From contig NC_020506.1 in the NCBI RefSeq assembly GCF_000344785.1, positions 1 to 64,000 of the forward strand: a stretch of 64,000 bases of DNA, in the 5' to 3' direction. Numbering within the stretch: position 1 is the stretch's first letter; each line of letters opens with the position of its first letter. Both the position numbers and the translations under genes were made by a program. The notes under the pieces were generated by a model. The model ran no database searches, was not told where the DNA came from, and saw only the letters and a list, made by a program, of their open reading frames with translations. The stretch comes from Corynebacterium callunae DSM 20147 (lineage in GTDB: Bacteria; Actinomycetota; Actinomycetes; Mycobacteriales; Mycobacteriaceae). Below, piece after piece: positions 45,813 to 55,247 of this stretch.

Positions 45813-47813
45813 TTAAGGGCTGGGAACCAGGGCAGTGAGATTAAATTGATACAGCCTAATCGTCACTGAGGCATCTTTACGGAACTCTGTTTTTGGTGTT
45901 GGGCTTTGGAATCCGATGGTGTTTTGATCAACCAAGGCTGCGGTTGGAATAGGTTCGCCCACAATTAGTGACTGATCAGGGGCGGTCCAACCAGCTGCCC
46001 GCAGTGCCGCAAGTGCCTCCTGGGTATTCATCCGTGCCAAATCAGGGGCAGTGATAATCATGCCGTTTGAAATTTGTACCGAAATGGTGGAACCCTTAGG
46101 CAATTCGGTGCCTTCATTGGATACTGAAATAACTTCACCGGCAGGCAGTGAACTATCCACCTCAGTTACCTCAGGAACAAAACCTAGAGAGATCAGGTTT
46201 TGTTGGGCTTGCTCCCATTTCATACCAGTAGTCAGTGGAACTCGAACATTTTCCACACCTGAGGATACTGTCAAAGAAACCGCTGCTCCGATGGCTACTT
46301 CCTGGCCAGGCGTAGGGGTTTGGCTAATAACATTTCCAGCGTAAACAACGGCAGAGTATTCTTCGCTGACATTTTGGTTGAGGGTCAGGCCTGCTGCTTC
46401 AATTGCTTGAGCTGCAGCTTCCAAGGACATTCCAGAAACATCAGGAACCTGCACCATTTGGCGCCCGGTGGACACGGTCAAGGTAACGGTGGCTCCGATG
46501 CGGATATCTGAACCAACATTTGGGCTGGTCCGGATAACCAAACCGGTTGCTACATCGGCACTAGCTTCTTGCACAATGTTGACCACAAAGCCCGCAGCTT
46601 CCAATTCTGTCTGTGCCTCTTGCTGTGGCAAGCCTTGGACATTGGGGATCGTGCGGGTGGTGGGTGCTGCTGTATTGCTGGTGTAATCATAGGTAAATGC
46701 AGCTGCAATACCTATTGCACCCAGTCCCAAAATAAGCGCCAGGGCAGTGAGGATCCGAGCTTTGCGCTTGGATTTCTCGCGTTGGCGGGCACGCGCTTGG
46801 GAGCGAGATTCTTGTGGCACTCCGTTAGGAGTGTCAGCCTGGGAACCCGCAGCCGCCGCGCCGGCGGCGATTGCGGTGGAGGTGCGCGTCGCAACGCGCG
46901 TTGGTGCTGCAGGTTCTGCGGCAACTTCTTCGGGTTTTTCTACATGTGCTTTGGCTGCATGGGAAATTGCATTGCGTGATAAACGTCCCAGGTCAGAAGC
47001 CATCTCACGGGCCGATTGATAACGGTCTGCGGGATGTTTAGCCATGGCAGTCAAAATTACAGCATCAATATTTAGCGCCGCGGTTGGCGTAAGATCCGCA
47101 ATGAAATCCGAGGGCGGAGTGGGATCATCTTGGACGTGCTGATAAGCCACCGCAAAGGGAGACTCGCCTTCAAAAGGTGGTTTACCGGTGACAAGTTCAT
47201 ACATCACGCAGCCAGCGGCATAAATATCGGAACGTGCATCGGCGGGCTTGCCACGAGCCTGTTCCGGGGAAAGATACTGCGCGGTGCCAATTACCGCAGA
47301 GGTCTGAGTCATCGCGGAAGTGGAATCATTTAGCGCGCGGGCAATACCAAAGTCCATCACCTTCACTCCACCGGTGTTGGTGATCATGATATTTGCGGGC
47401 TTTACATCGCGGTGAATAATGCCTGCTTCATGGGAAGCCTGCAGCGCCTCGCACACTGGAATCATGACAGTGGCAGCTTCGGTAGGGCTAAAAACGCCAT
47501 CCTCGGCAACAATATCGCGCAGGTTTCTACCCTGGACCAGCTCCATCACAATAAAAGGCACGGAAATGCCATCGCGATCAACTTCACCGGTATCAAAAAT
47601 CGCGACAATGCTGGGGTGGCTTAGCTGTCCAGAATTTTGAGCTTCGCGGCGGAAACGTTCCCTAAAATTGGAATCCTTGGCCAGGTCTGAGCGCAGCATT
47701 TTTACTGCGACCTCCCGCCCAATGAGGGTGTCGGTGGCCGCGAACACTTCGCTCATGCCACCGGAACCAATATTGGCTCCGAGCGCATAGCGATCAGCGA
47801 TCACAAAGGTCAC
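45813..47813 (-). CDS. pknB: Serine/threonine protein kinase PknB with PASTA repeats
   Basis: PknB is a membrane kinase that senses cell-wall fragments and phosphorylates growth and division proteins. The 666-residue protein has an N-terminal kinase domain: Gly-rich loop IGSGGMSEVF, Lys38, HRDVKPAN (D136) and DFG (D154), with Thr/Ser in the activation loop. A basic juxtamembrane stretch precedes one membrane helix (about 350-372). Four extracellular PASTA repeats follow (from about residue 380), which in homologs bind muropeptides. It overlaps pknA by four bases. Confidence 0.97.
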   Translation of the reverse strand: MTFVIADRYALGANIGSGGMSEVFAATDTLIGREVAVKMLRSDLAKDSNFRERFRREAQNSGQLSHPSIVAIFDTGEVDRDGISVPFIVMELVQGRNLRDIVAEDGVFSPTEAATVMIPVCEALQASHEAGIIHRDVKPANIMITNTGGVKVMDFGIARALNDSTSAMTQTSAVIGTAQYLSPEQARGKPADARSDIYAAGCVMYELVTGKPPFEGESPFAVAYQHVQDDPTPPSDFIADLTPTAALNIDAVILTAMAKHPADRYQSAREMASDLGRLSRNAISHAAKAHVEKPEEVAAEPAAPTRVATRTSTAIAAGAAAAGSQADTPNGVPQESRSQARARQREKSKRKARILTALALILGLGAIGIAAAFTYDYTSNTAAPTTRTIPNVQGLPQQEAQTELEAAGFVVNIVQEASADVATGLVIRTSPNVGSDIRIGATVTLTVSTGRQMVQVPDVSGMSLEAAAQAIEAAGLTLNQNVSEEYSAVVYAGNVISQTPTPGQEVAIGAAVSLTVSSGVENVRVPLTTGMKWEQAQQNLISLGFVPEVTEVDSSLPAGEVISVSNEGTELPKGSTISVQISNGMIITAPDLARMNTQEALAALRAAGWTAPDQSLIVGEPIPTAALVDQNTIGFQSPTPKTEFRKDASVTIRLYQFNLTALVPSP

Positions 47814-49225
47814 TGCGCTTCTCCTACTTCCATTAATTGACTAACAGCCTCGGCTAGTTCAGAAACTGCAGCATCAGTCTCGTTGGGAGTGTTATCGCCG
47901 GTAGGCATTGGGGTGACGGAAAAACGAGAGCTTGAACTAGTGGTTGAAGGGGTTTCTTCTTCCGAAGTTGTTGAAGGTGTACTGGTCTCTTCACTTGTCG
48001 TTGGACGCTGTGAAGTTGTTTCAAGGGAGCTGCTTGGCACCCGTGAAGTGGTACGCGGTGGAACATACACCGAGGTGGTTTCTTCCACCGTTGGCGTAAT
48101 GGTCTGAGTAATTGTCTGCGGAGTGGTAGTTTCCTCAGGAGTTTCTTGGAAAAGCATACCTGTGGCACCCGCATAAATGACAGCACCAATAATAATTGCG
48201 AGCAAAGCAGCAATAAAAAGCCCAATGCCAATACCTGAACCACGCAGGGGAGCTGCTTCTTGGGTAATCGTCGCAGGCCGGGCCACCTTGCCTAACATCG
48301 CCGTGGAGGCGCTTGGCGACGGCGCCTCGGCCTGCACCATCAAGGCCTCAGTGCGCGGTTGCGGTGGCCGCTTACCCAAACGCACTGCTGAAACGGCTAA
48401 AGCCATTTCATTTCCATCCGGGAATCGACGACCCGGATCCTTGCGCAAGGCAATGCCAATGAGCTCACGCGTTTGGGCAGTGATGCTGGTGGGCATCTGT
48501 GGCGGTGCCTGGTTGATATGCGCAATTGCCACCGAAACGGAAGAATCGCCACTAAAAGGCCGACGGCCAGCCATCATTTCATAGCCGACCACACCCAAAG
48601 AATAAATATCAGAAGCTGCCGTTACTTCCTTGCCCTGCGCCTGCTCCGGGGAGACATATTGCGCAGTACCCACCACCATGCCAGTGCGAGTAAGTGGCAC
48701 CGCAGCTGCCGCCTTGGCGATGCCAAAGTCCGTAATCTTCACAATGCCATTGGCAGTAATGAGCATATTGCCCGGCTTAATATCGCGGTGCACCATGTTC
48801 ATGCGGTGAATCACGGAGAGGCCGTGCGCTGCTTGCTCCAGCACATCCAAGGCGAGATCCTCAGCTAGGCTGCCTTCTCTTTCCAAAAGGTCCGCCAGGG
48901 ATTCACCGCGCACAAACTCCATGACAATAAAGCAGAAGGTGTGGCCAGCGGGATCAGGGACCTCGCGATAATCATAGGTGGCTACAACATGTTCCGAATC
49001 GATATTTTCCGCAGCCTGCGCCTCATTTCGGAAACGGCTGAGGAACTCCCGGTTGTCAGAGAACTCAGGGCGCAGCACCTTAATGGCTACTTCGCGATCA
49101 TTAATAATGTCATCAGCCAACCACACCGTGGACATGCCACCATGGCCAATAATCCACTGCAGGCGATAGTCATCGCCGATGAGCTGTTGGAGACGTTCGA
49201 TACCGGTGTTGTCTTCTGCACTCAT
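47810..49225 (-). CDS. pknA: Serine/threonine protein kinase PknA
   Basis: PknA acts with PknB in control of cell shape and division. The 471-residue protein has the kinase domain (IGHGGMSTVW, K49, HRDIKPGN, DFGIAK) and one membrane helix (about residues 338-360). The C-terminal extracellular tail is Thr/Ser/Pro-rich with no PASTA repeat. It is co-translated with pknB and three bases separate it from pbpA. Confidence 0.96.
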   Translation of the reverse strand: MSAEDNTGIERLQQLIGDDYRLQWIIGHGGMSTVWLADDIINDREVAIKVLRPEFSDNREFLSRFRNEAQAAENIDSEHVVATYDYREVPDPAGHTFCFIVMEFVRGESLADLLEREGSLAEDLALDVLEQAAHGLSVIHRMNMVHRDIKPGNMLITANGIVKITDFGIAKAAAAVPLTRTGMVVGTAQYVSPEQAQGKEVTAASDIYSLGVVGYEMMAGRRPFSGDSSVSVAIAHINQAPPQMPTSITAQTRELIGIALRKDPGRRFPDGNEMALAVSAVRLGKRPPQPRTEALMVQAEAPSPSASTAMLGKVARPATITQEAAPLRGSGIGIGLFIAALLAIIIGAVIYAGATGMLFQETPEETTTPQTITQTITPTVEETTSVYVPPRTTSRVPSSSLETTSQRPTTSEETSTPSTTSEEETPSTTSSSSRFSVTPMPTGDNTPNETDAAVSELAEAVSQLMEVGEAQ

Positions 49226-49228
49226 GAT

Positions 49229-50653
49229 TTAAAATCCTCCCGCTGCCTGCAACACTGCACGGCCAATTGGGGCTGCAACCTTGCCACCAGTTGCAGTGGT
49301 GCCAAATCCACCACCATCTTTAACTAACACAGCAACGGCAACGTCATTATTAAATGCCACGTACCAGGTGTGTGGTGGGGTATTTTCATCACCATGTTCT
49401 GCAGTACCAGTCTTGGAGGCAATCTCCACTCCGGCATAACCGGAAGTATGACGCTCTGAAGCCTTCATGAGCTCAGTGAGCTGCTCTGCAATTTCTGGCT
49501 CAATTCCGCCAGCAGATTCAGGCTTATGGCTGCTGAGTTCACTAAGATCCTGGCCGGTCACGCGGGAGACCAAATAGGGTTCCATGCGCACACCACCATT
49601 GGACACAGTGCCAGCCATGACAGCGGCCTGCAGCACAGTCATTTCTACATCGCGCTGACCAATGCTGGACTGACCGAGAGCCGCATCGTCTGGGATTTCG
49701 CCCAGGTCGCCAGGGACATTATCCAGACCAAGGTCATAGGATTGCCCCACGCCAAAGTCTTCCGCAGCAGCACGCATAGCATCTGCTCCGACATCAATGC
49801 CGGTTTCTACAAAGGCAGTATTACAGGAATATTGGAAAGCGGTTAGCAAGGTTGTGGTGCCACCACCATCACAGGTTTGGCCACCATAGTTGGTCAAGGT
49901 GGTGGTGGTGCCAGGCAGTGTTACTTCCGAAGCGGCGGTCACCGTGGAATCTGTAGAATAACCATTTTCCAAGGCAGCGGCAGAGGTGATGATCTTAAAA
50001 ATAGATCCCGGAGGCAAAGATTCCTGAGTGGCGTGGTTGAGCAAAGGAGCACCCTCATCAGAGGTGTATTCCTCCCAGGCAGACTCAGCGGTATCTGGAT
50101 TTACAATCTGATTCGGGTCATAACTAGGGGAGGAGGCCATGGCCAATACCTCGCCTGTGCTTGGGCGCAAAGCTACCACTGCACCCTCATAATCACTTTG
50201 GCTAAGTTGCTCATAGGCGACTTCCTGCACTGCAGGATCCAGGGTTAATTCCACATTGGCACCATGTGTTGTCTTGCCCGAAATAACATCAAGCCACTGC
50301 GAGGTAAACAGGGAAGAGTCGGTGCCATTCAGCACGGAGTTAAGTCCAGATTCTAAGCCGGCAGCGCCATAAATATCAGAGAGATAACCTACCACTGGGC
50401 CAAAGGCTTCTGGCTCGGTGACATATTCACGCTGATAGAGCTCATTGGCATCTTGGTTGGACTGCGCCAAGATTTGACCACCTGCAGAAATCTGGCCACG
50501 TGGAGTAGATTTCATCTCCAAAAAGGCACGGCCATTAAGGGGGTTCTGGGCCAAGTCATCTTCGCGGAAGGTTTGAATCCAGCTGAGGTTGGCAATAAGC
50601 ACCAGAATCAACAGCAGGGAAAAGAGCGAGGCAATTCTTATTGAGCGGTTCAT
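49229..50653 (-). CDS. pbpA: Class B penicillin-binding protein PbpA
   Basis: PbpA is a transpeptidase that cross-links peptidoglycan with RodA. The 474-residue protein has an N-terminal membrane anchor (residues about 5-25), a dimerisation domain and the three active-site motifs: SIFK (S217, K220), SCN (S276) and KTG (K414). It lies between rodA and pknA, with four-base overlap with rodA. This is the standard order in the actinobacterial growth operon. Confidence 0.95.
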   Translation of the reverse strand: MNRSIRIASLFSLLLILVLIANLSWIQTFREDDLAQNPLNGRAFLEMKSTPRGQISAGGQILAQSNQDANELYQREYVTEPEAFGPVVGYLSDIYGAAGLESGLNSVLNGTDSSLFTSQWLDVISGKTTHGANVELTLDPAVQEVAYEQLSQSDYEGAVVALRPSTGEVLAMASSPSYDPNQIVNPDTAESAWEEYTSDEGAPLLNHATQESLPPGSIFKIITSAAALENGYSTDSTVTAASEVTLPGTTTTLTNYGGQTCDGGGTTTLLTAFQYSCNTAFVETGIDVGADAMRAAAEDFGVGQSYDLGLDNVPGDLGEIPDDAALGQSSIGQRDVEMTVLQAAVMAGTVSNGGVRMEPYLVSRVTGQDLSELSSHKPESAGGIEPEIAEQLTELMKASERHTSGYAGVEIASKTGTAEHGDENTPPHTWYVAFNNDVAVAVLVKDGGGFGTTATGGKVAAPIGRAVLQAAGGF

Positions 50654-52029
50654 GCGTTGACCCCCGGATTAGCAGTATTGCCTGAAGTCCCTGCCACCTC
50701 TGGATCAATGCCCTGTTGCTCGAGCTGTTTGATCATGGCAGGCCGGCGAGCGCTATCAGAGATGCGCAAGAGAATGGCCAACAAAATGTAGTTAGCCATC
50801 AGGGAAGAGCCGCCCTGAGACATATATGGAGTGGTAAGACCAGTCATCGGCATCAGTGCGGAGATACCAGCTACCACCACAAAAATCTGAATCATAATGG
50901 TCATAGACAAGCCGGAAGCAACCAGCTTGCCATAACTATCGCGTGCCAAGGTAGCGGTGCGCAGACCGCGGGTAACCAAAATTCCGAAGAGCACAATAAT
51001 GGCAGACAAACCGATCAATCCCAGTTCCTCACCAATAGCAGCGAGAATAAAGTCCGAGTGCACCACCGGAATCATATTGGGATAACCCTGGCCGATGCCG
51101 GTTCCGGTAATGCCACCCCAGCTCATTCCGAAGAGTGATTGGGAGAGCTGGAAACCAGTGGTGTCATAGTGTGCAACTGGATCAATGAAGTTCTGCACAC
51201 GTTCCTGGATCTTGCCGGAAACTTGGTAGACCGCATAAGCACCGGTTGCCACCAGCACTGCACCAATGAGCAGCCAAGAGCCACGTCCGGTGGCTAGATA
51301 AACCATGGCCAACACCGTGCTAAAGAGCAGCAGCGCGGGGCCAAAGTCATTGGCGCCAGCCATGATGAGGATGGCCAAAGCCCACACCACCAGAATGGGG
51401 GCGAGGTCACGCAAACGCGGGAAGTCCATGCCTAGGAAGCGGTAACCCGCCACTGTAAACAGCGCACGCTTGGTAGCCAAAAGCTGAGCAAAAAACAGCA
51501 GCAGCAAAATCTTGGAAAACTCACCTGGCTGGATGGAAAAAGGCCCCAACCAAATCCAAATGCGGGCTTCCACGCCACCTGGTTGTGGCCACACCAAAGG
51601 CAAGGCCAAAAGTACAAGGCCGATAACACCAAGCAGATAGGAATAGCGGGAGAGTGACTTATAATCGCGCAGCAGCACCAGAACTACAACCATGAGGACA
51701 GCGCCCACCAAGGTCCACATCAACTGGCTATTCACAGTGGAGTAGCCAGTGGCTAGGTCGAGACGATAAATCATCACCAGTCCAATGCCATTAAGTAGTG
51801 CCACTACCGGCAGCATAATTTGATCGGCGAAGGGAGCAACCCATGCCATCGCTAAGTGGGCAATGGTGAATACGCCAATGTATCCGCCGATGAGCATGAC
51901 GATGTGCATGCCCAGTTCGTTGCCCAAAGCAACTTCGAGGCTGATAAACATGACTGCCACAACGACAGTGGCCAGCAGCAGAAGCCACATTTCAGTGCGG
52001 CGTAGCTTTAGTCTTTCCAGTGTGCTCAT
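50650..52029 (-). CDS. rodA: SEDS peptidoglycan glycosyltransferase RodA
   Basis: RodA polymerises lipid II during cell elongation. The 459-residue protein has about ten to twelve membrane segments and the SEDS signatures PGEFSKI and FILAAIGEELGLIG near the middle. It pairs with the neighbouring pbpA. The start overlaps pstP by four bases. FtsW, the division paralogue, would be elsewhere in the dcw cluster. Confidence 0.94.
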   Translation of the reverse strand: MSTLERLKLRRTEMWLLLLATVVVAVMFISLEVALGNELGMHIVMLIGGYIGVFTIAHLAMAWVAPFADQIMLPVVALLNGIGLVMIYRLDLATGYSTVNSQLMWTLVGAVLMVVVLVLLRDYKSLSRYSYLLGVIGLVLLALPLVWPQPGGVEARIWIWLGPFSIQPGEFSKILLLLFFAQLLATKRALFTVAGYRFLGMDFPRLRDLAPILVVWALAILIMAGANDFGPALLLFSTVLAMVYLATGRGSWLLIGAVLVATGAYAVYQVSGKIQERVQNFIDPVAHYDTTGFQLSQSLFGMSWGGITGTGIGQGYPNMIPVVHSDFILAAIGEELGLIGLSAIIVLFGILVTRGLRTATLARDSYGKLVASGLSMTIMIQIFVVVAGISALMPMTGLTTPYMSQGGSSLMANYILLAILLRISDSARRPAMIKQLEQQGIDPEVAGTSGNTANPGVNA

Positions 52030-53390
52030 GACACCTCCCTGCAGTTAACTCCGGGTTCGTTGCGATCTCCACCGGTGGTTGTTTCTTTATTCACACAAAC
52101 GGGTAAGGCTTGAGCCGCGAGTCTTTGCATTTGTGCTTGGACTTCGTCATAGGATCCTGATGGTAGGTCTGCGACACTACCGCGCAATGACTCAGGAAGA
52201 TCATTAATAGAAAAAGCAGCAGCTCCCTCACATGATTCTTTGAGAGTCAGGGTGCCGGCGCCATCTAAACAGGCCACTTGGAATTGCGAGTGCAAATCCT
52301 TGCCAAAGACCCGATAATCAACGCCTTGTTCAATGGAGATTGTTTCCTGGTCATTCACAGCAACATAGAAGGTGCTGTCAATACGGGAGTAGCCCCACCA
52401 TCCTGCGGCAACTACACCGATGAGGATGACCAGGGCTACAACCAAAACCGCAAGCTTGCCAGAACTCTTCTCCGGTGGATCCTCAATTTCAGGTCCCTCC
52501 GGAGCTCCGGAATCTGATGATATTTCCGGCGCCGGATCAATCACCTTAGGTCGCCGCGTAATTGCGGCTGCTCTGCCTGCAGCAGTATCTGGGTGTGATT
52601 CCTCGGTTGGCTCACCATTAAGTGCCCCAGCGGTAACTGGTACCGAGGCTGCATCTGCAGAATCAGAATCAGAATCTGGAGCAGGTACAACATCTGCCAC
52701 CACCACGGTGACATTGTCTGGACCACCAGAGCGCAAAGCTAATTCAACAAGCTTCTGGGCAGCTTCCTGTGGAGTGCCAACACGCAAAGTTTCTTCAATA
52801 GTGGAATGGGTTACCGGATCGGAGAGGCCATCCGAGCACAACAGGAGTCGATCACCAGGCTGAGCTGGGAATTGCTCAAGGGTTGGTTCAATTGGGTGGC
52901 CGGTATAAGCCTTCAAAATTAAAGAACGCTGTGGGTGGGTGGATACATCTTCTGGATCCAGCTTGCCCTCAGCAACCAAGGACTGTACAAAAGTATCATC
53001 CACAGTGACCTGCACCAGTTTGTTCTCGCGCATGACGTATCCACGACTATCGCCCACATGGCATAGTGCCAGGTCAGTGCCGTTAAACATAAAGGCCGTC
53101 AGGGTGGTGCCCATGCCATCGCGCGCCGGGTCTTCATCAATGCCAGCAGCGATGGAAGCATTGGCCTCATTAGCAACCAAGCCAATGAGTGCCAGCATGT
53201 CATTGTCACCAGGGTCCACGTCGAGTGCCCGCAGGTGGTTAATCATTAACTGGGAGGCAACCTCACCAGCTGCGTGGCCACCCATACCGTCGGCAAGCGC
53301 TAAGAGGTGAGGACCCGCATAAGCGGAATCCTCATTATTTCCTCGCACCAGGCCGCGGTCAGAGGCCACCGCATAATTAAGTTTCAGCAT
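52026..53390 (-). CDS. pstP: PP2C-type Ser/Thr phosphatase PstP
   Basis: PstP reverses phosphorylation by PknA and PknB. The 454-residue protein has a PP2C domain (residues about 1-240) with metal ligands in NNED (E20, D21), ADGMGGH (D34), CHVGDSRGY and GGPDNVTVVV. One membrane helix follows (about 312-335), with an extracellular tail of about 110 residues containing paired cysteines. It overlaps rodA by four bases and its start touches the fhaB stop. Confidence 0.95.
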   Translation of the reverse strand: MLKLNYAVASDRGLVRGNNEDSAYAGPHLLALADGMGGHAAGEVASQLMINHLRALDVDPGDNDMLALIGLVANEANASIAAGIDEDPARDGMGTTLTAFMFNGTDLALCHVGDSRGYVMRENKLVQVTVDDTFVQSLVAEGKLDPEDVSTHPQRSLILKAYTGHPIEPTLEQFPAQPGDRLLLCSDGLSDPVTHSTIEETLRVGTPQEAAQKLVELALRSGGPDNVTVVVADVVPAPDSDSDSADAASVPVTAGALNGEPTEESHPDTAAGRAAAITRRPKVIDPAPEISSDSGAPEGPEIEDPPEKSSGKLAVLVVALVILIGVVAAGWWGYSRIDSTFYVAVNDQETISIEQGVDYRVFGKDLHSQFQVACLDGAGTLTLKESCEGAAAFSINDLPESLRGSVADLPSGSYDEVQAQMQRLAAQALPVCVNKETTTGGDRNEPGVNCREVS

Positions 53391-53854
53391 TAGGGAACAA
53401 GCCTCACTGTTGTACGACCAATCCGGATATCTGTGCCTACTGCAACCTGTTCAGGTTGATCAATGCGCACGCCGCCCACAAAAGTGCCGTTGCGGGAATC
53501 CAGATCCTCGACAAACCATTCAGAACCACGCTTAAAAATGCGTGCGTGGGTGCCAGAGGCGTAATCATCGCCGACCACAAAGGTGCAATCAGGGCTCCGA
53601 CCCACGGTCATATCCTCGCTGACCTCGATAGAGGAACCCGCAAGCGGACCCTCCACCACAGTAAGCAGGCGGGGAGCGCTGGAACGGTTAAACGCGCGCG
53701 CTAAACCTTGGGGGGCATTAACAGTGCTTGTCGACGCGGGCCCGGCCACCTTCAAATCGGCGCGCATTGCGCGCAAGGCCATTAAAACGAAAAACCACAA
53801 CACAACAAGAAGCGCGATGCGCAGCCCCAAAAGGACCAGAGAATCCATACTCAA
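53390..53854 (-). CDS. fhaB: FHA-domain protein FhaB (FipA type)
   Basis: This 154-residue protein has one N-terminal membrane segment (about residues 5-25) and a C-terminal FHA domain (about residues 76-150) with GRSPDCTFVVGDDYASGTHARI and VEDLDSRNGTFVG, the phosphothreonine-binding loops. FHA domains recruit kinase substrates. In mycobacteria the homolog bridges FtsZ and FtsQ. It sits between fhaA and pstP, and contains one 12-mer motif at 53726-53737. Confidence 0.92.
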   Translation of the reverse strand: MSMDSLVLLGLRIALLVVLWFFVLMALRAMRADLKVAGPASTSTVNAPQGLARAFNRSSAPRLLTVVEGPLAGSSIEVSEDMTVGRSPDCTFVVGDDYASGTHARIFKRGSEWFVEDLDSRNGTFVGGVRIDQPEQVAVGTDIRIGRTTVRLVP

Positions 53855-53863
53855 CCTCTCCCT

Positions 53864-54760
53864 TTAAGGGCTAACAATGCGAACTTCGATATTGGAATGC
53901 CCAACGGTGATGACATCGCCATCAGCCAGGAGCCAATTGTCAACCGGAGTGTCATTAACTGTAGTGCCATTGGTGGACTTCAAATCAACCAAGATGGCAT
54001 CTCGGCCATCCCAGGTGATTTCTGCATGCTGGCGTGAGACGCCAGTATCCGGCAAACGGAGGTCTGCGTCATTGCTGCGACCAATGATATTGGAACCTTC
54101 TTGCACCACATAGGTGCGGCTGGAACCATCTTGGAGCAGGAGAGTGACAGTTGGGCCACTACGCTTCATGGCATTGAGGCGATTGGCTTCCATCTGAGAC
54201 TGTGATACTCCTTGAGCTAGAGGCCGATCCGCAGACTGCGCGGGCAGGAACTCCGTGCCGGTATAAGGGGAACTATCAGACACGTTCTTCGACTCACTTT
54301 CCGCGATCGGCAGGATGCCGTCGCCTTCCAAAGGCAGATAACCGCTACTCAACTCGGGATCGGGATCTTTTTCCGATACCGACTTCAACTGGCCGGTGTG
54401 CAAAGAAGAATCTTCTGCAATCAGTACAATCACCGGGCCAGGTAATGTCCAGCCACTGTTCCTGCAAAATCTCATCATTTGATCAGTGAAACGAGCTGGC
54501 TGATCAGGGAAACGTTCAATGAGATTTTCAAAATCTTTAGGGCTCACCGAAACTTTAAAAATATTCGGTGCTTCAACATAGCCATCCGCAGTATGAACAA
54601 CATTGTCCTCAGCCTGCTGCTTGAGAAGTTCCTCAAGCTCGGCTGGAACAACACGACCACGGAAAACAAACGCCAACGCGTTATCAAGGCCGCGTTGTAA
54701 AGAACTGTCTAGCTTGGCGAGACTGTTCATCGCATTAGCCACTCGACTTGAATTAGCCAA
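53864..54760 (-). CDS. fhaA: FHA-domain protein FhaA
   Basis: This 298-residue protein has the N-terminal FhaA domain (DUF3662, residues about 10-120), a linker, and a C-terminal FHA domain with IIGRSNDADLRLPDTGVSRQH and LKSTNGTTVNDTPV. FHA binds phosphorylated Thr and in mycobacteria engages MviN and modulates peptidoglycan synthesis. It is the first gene of the seven-gene operon. The upstream region holds its promoter. Confidence 0.92.
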   Translation of the reverse strand: MANSSRVANAMNSLAKLDSSLQRGLDNALAFVFRGRVVPAELEELLKQQAEDNVVHTADGYVEAPNIFKVSVSPKDFENLIERFPDQPARFTDQMMRFCRNSGWTLPGPVIVLIAEDSSLHTGQLKSVSEKDPDPELSSGYLPLEGDGILPIAESESKNVSDSSPYTGTEFLPAQSADRPLAQGVSQSQMEANRLNAMKRSGPTVTLLLQDGSSRTYVVQEGSNIIGRSNDADLRLPDTGVSRQHAEITWDGRDAILVDLKSTNGTTVNDTPVDNWLLADGDVITVGHSNIEVRIVSP

Positions 54761-55069
54761 TTGCTCGCGACCTCCTTTTCCTTAACATGTTGGGTGTTCC
54801 ATAGGTGCTTCCTTTATGAAAACGCCTAAGGGCATGGCTTTGTCCCGCCCTGTGGCTGGGTTTTTAATTAAAATCCCAACACAGAGATAAGGAGCAAAGC
54901 GCACGATAGCGTCATTATAGAGGTGAAGACGCCTGTAGTTATAGGCGAAACCATCAAAAGCGGAATAGTTATCGCATTGTTGCCAACTAAAAACTAATCT
55001 TTTAGCTGGTGATTTGGTATTTCCACGGGTCCTCATGATATCTTTATCAAGTCGCAAAAATGACACCCT
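54761..55069 (-). promoter_or_regulatory. Upstream region of the fhaA operon
   Basis: The 309-base spacer includes GAAAAGGAGG near the fhaA start. A short frame of 94 codons (54782-55066) has no family features and unusual composition, so I do not call it a gene. No clear -10/-35 pair could be chosen, but the operon promoter must be here. Confidence 0.5.
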
Positions 55070-55153
55070 GCCCGGGTGGCGGAATTGGCAGACGCGCTGG
55101 CTTCAGGTGCCAGTGTTCGCAAGGACGTGGGGGTTCAAGTCCCCCCCCGGGCA
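55070..55153 (+). tRNA. tRNA-Leu (CAG)
   Basis: An 84-base class II tRNA with long variable arm. Acceptor GCCCGGG pairs with CCCGGGC, anticodon stem CTGGC/GCCAG with loop TTCAGGT gives CAG. No encoded CCA. A perfect 12-bp terminator (CCGGAGTTCACA against TGTGAACTCCGG) lies at 55180-55221. Confidence 0.97.
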
Positions 55154-55179
55154 CAAAAAGTAGTTTTCGAGCTGCTCAG

Positions 55180-55221
55180 CCGGAGTTCACATTCTTTATT
55201 GACTGTGAACTCCGGTTTTTT
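55180..55221. terminator. Terminator after tRNA-Leu
   Basis: CCGGAGTTCACA and TGTGAACTCCGG, 12-bp perfect stem over a 12-base loop, then T6. Confidence 0.93.
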
Positions 55222-55247
55222 GTATTCCCGGTTTTGGTGCTTAACCC

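Noticed and set aside
54782..55066. A 94-codon minus-strand frame upstream of fhaA
   Set aside because: No recognisable domain, odd composition and no ribosome site. The spacer is better read as the fhaA operon promoter region.
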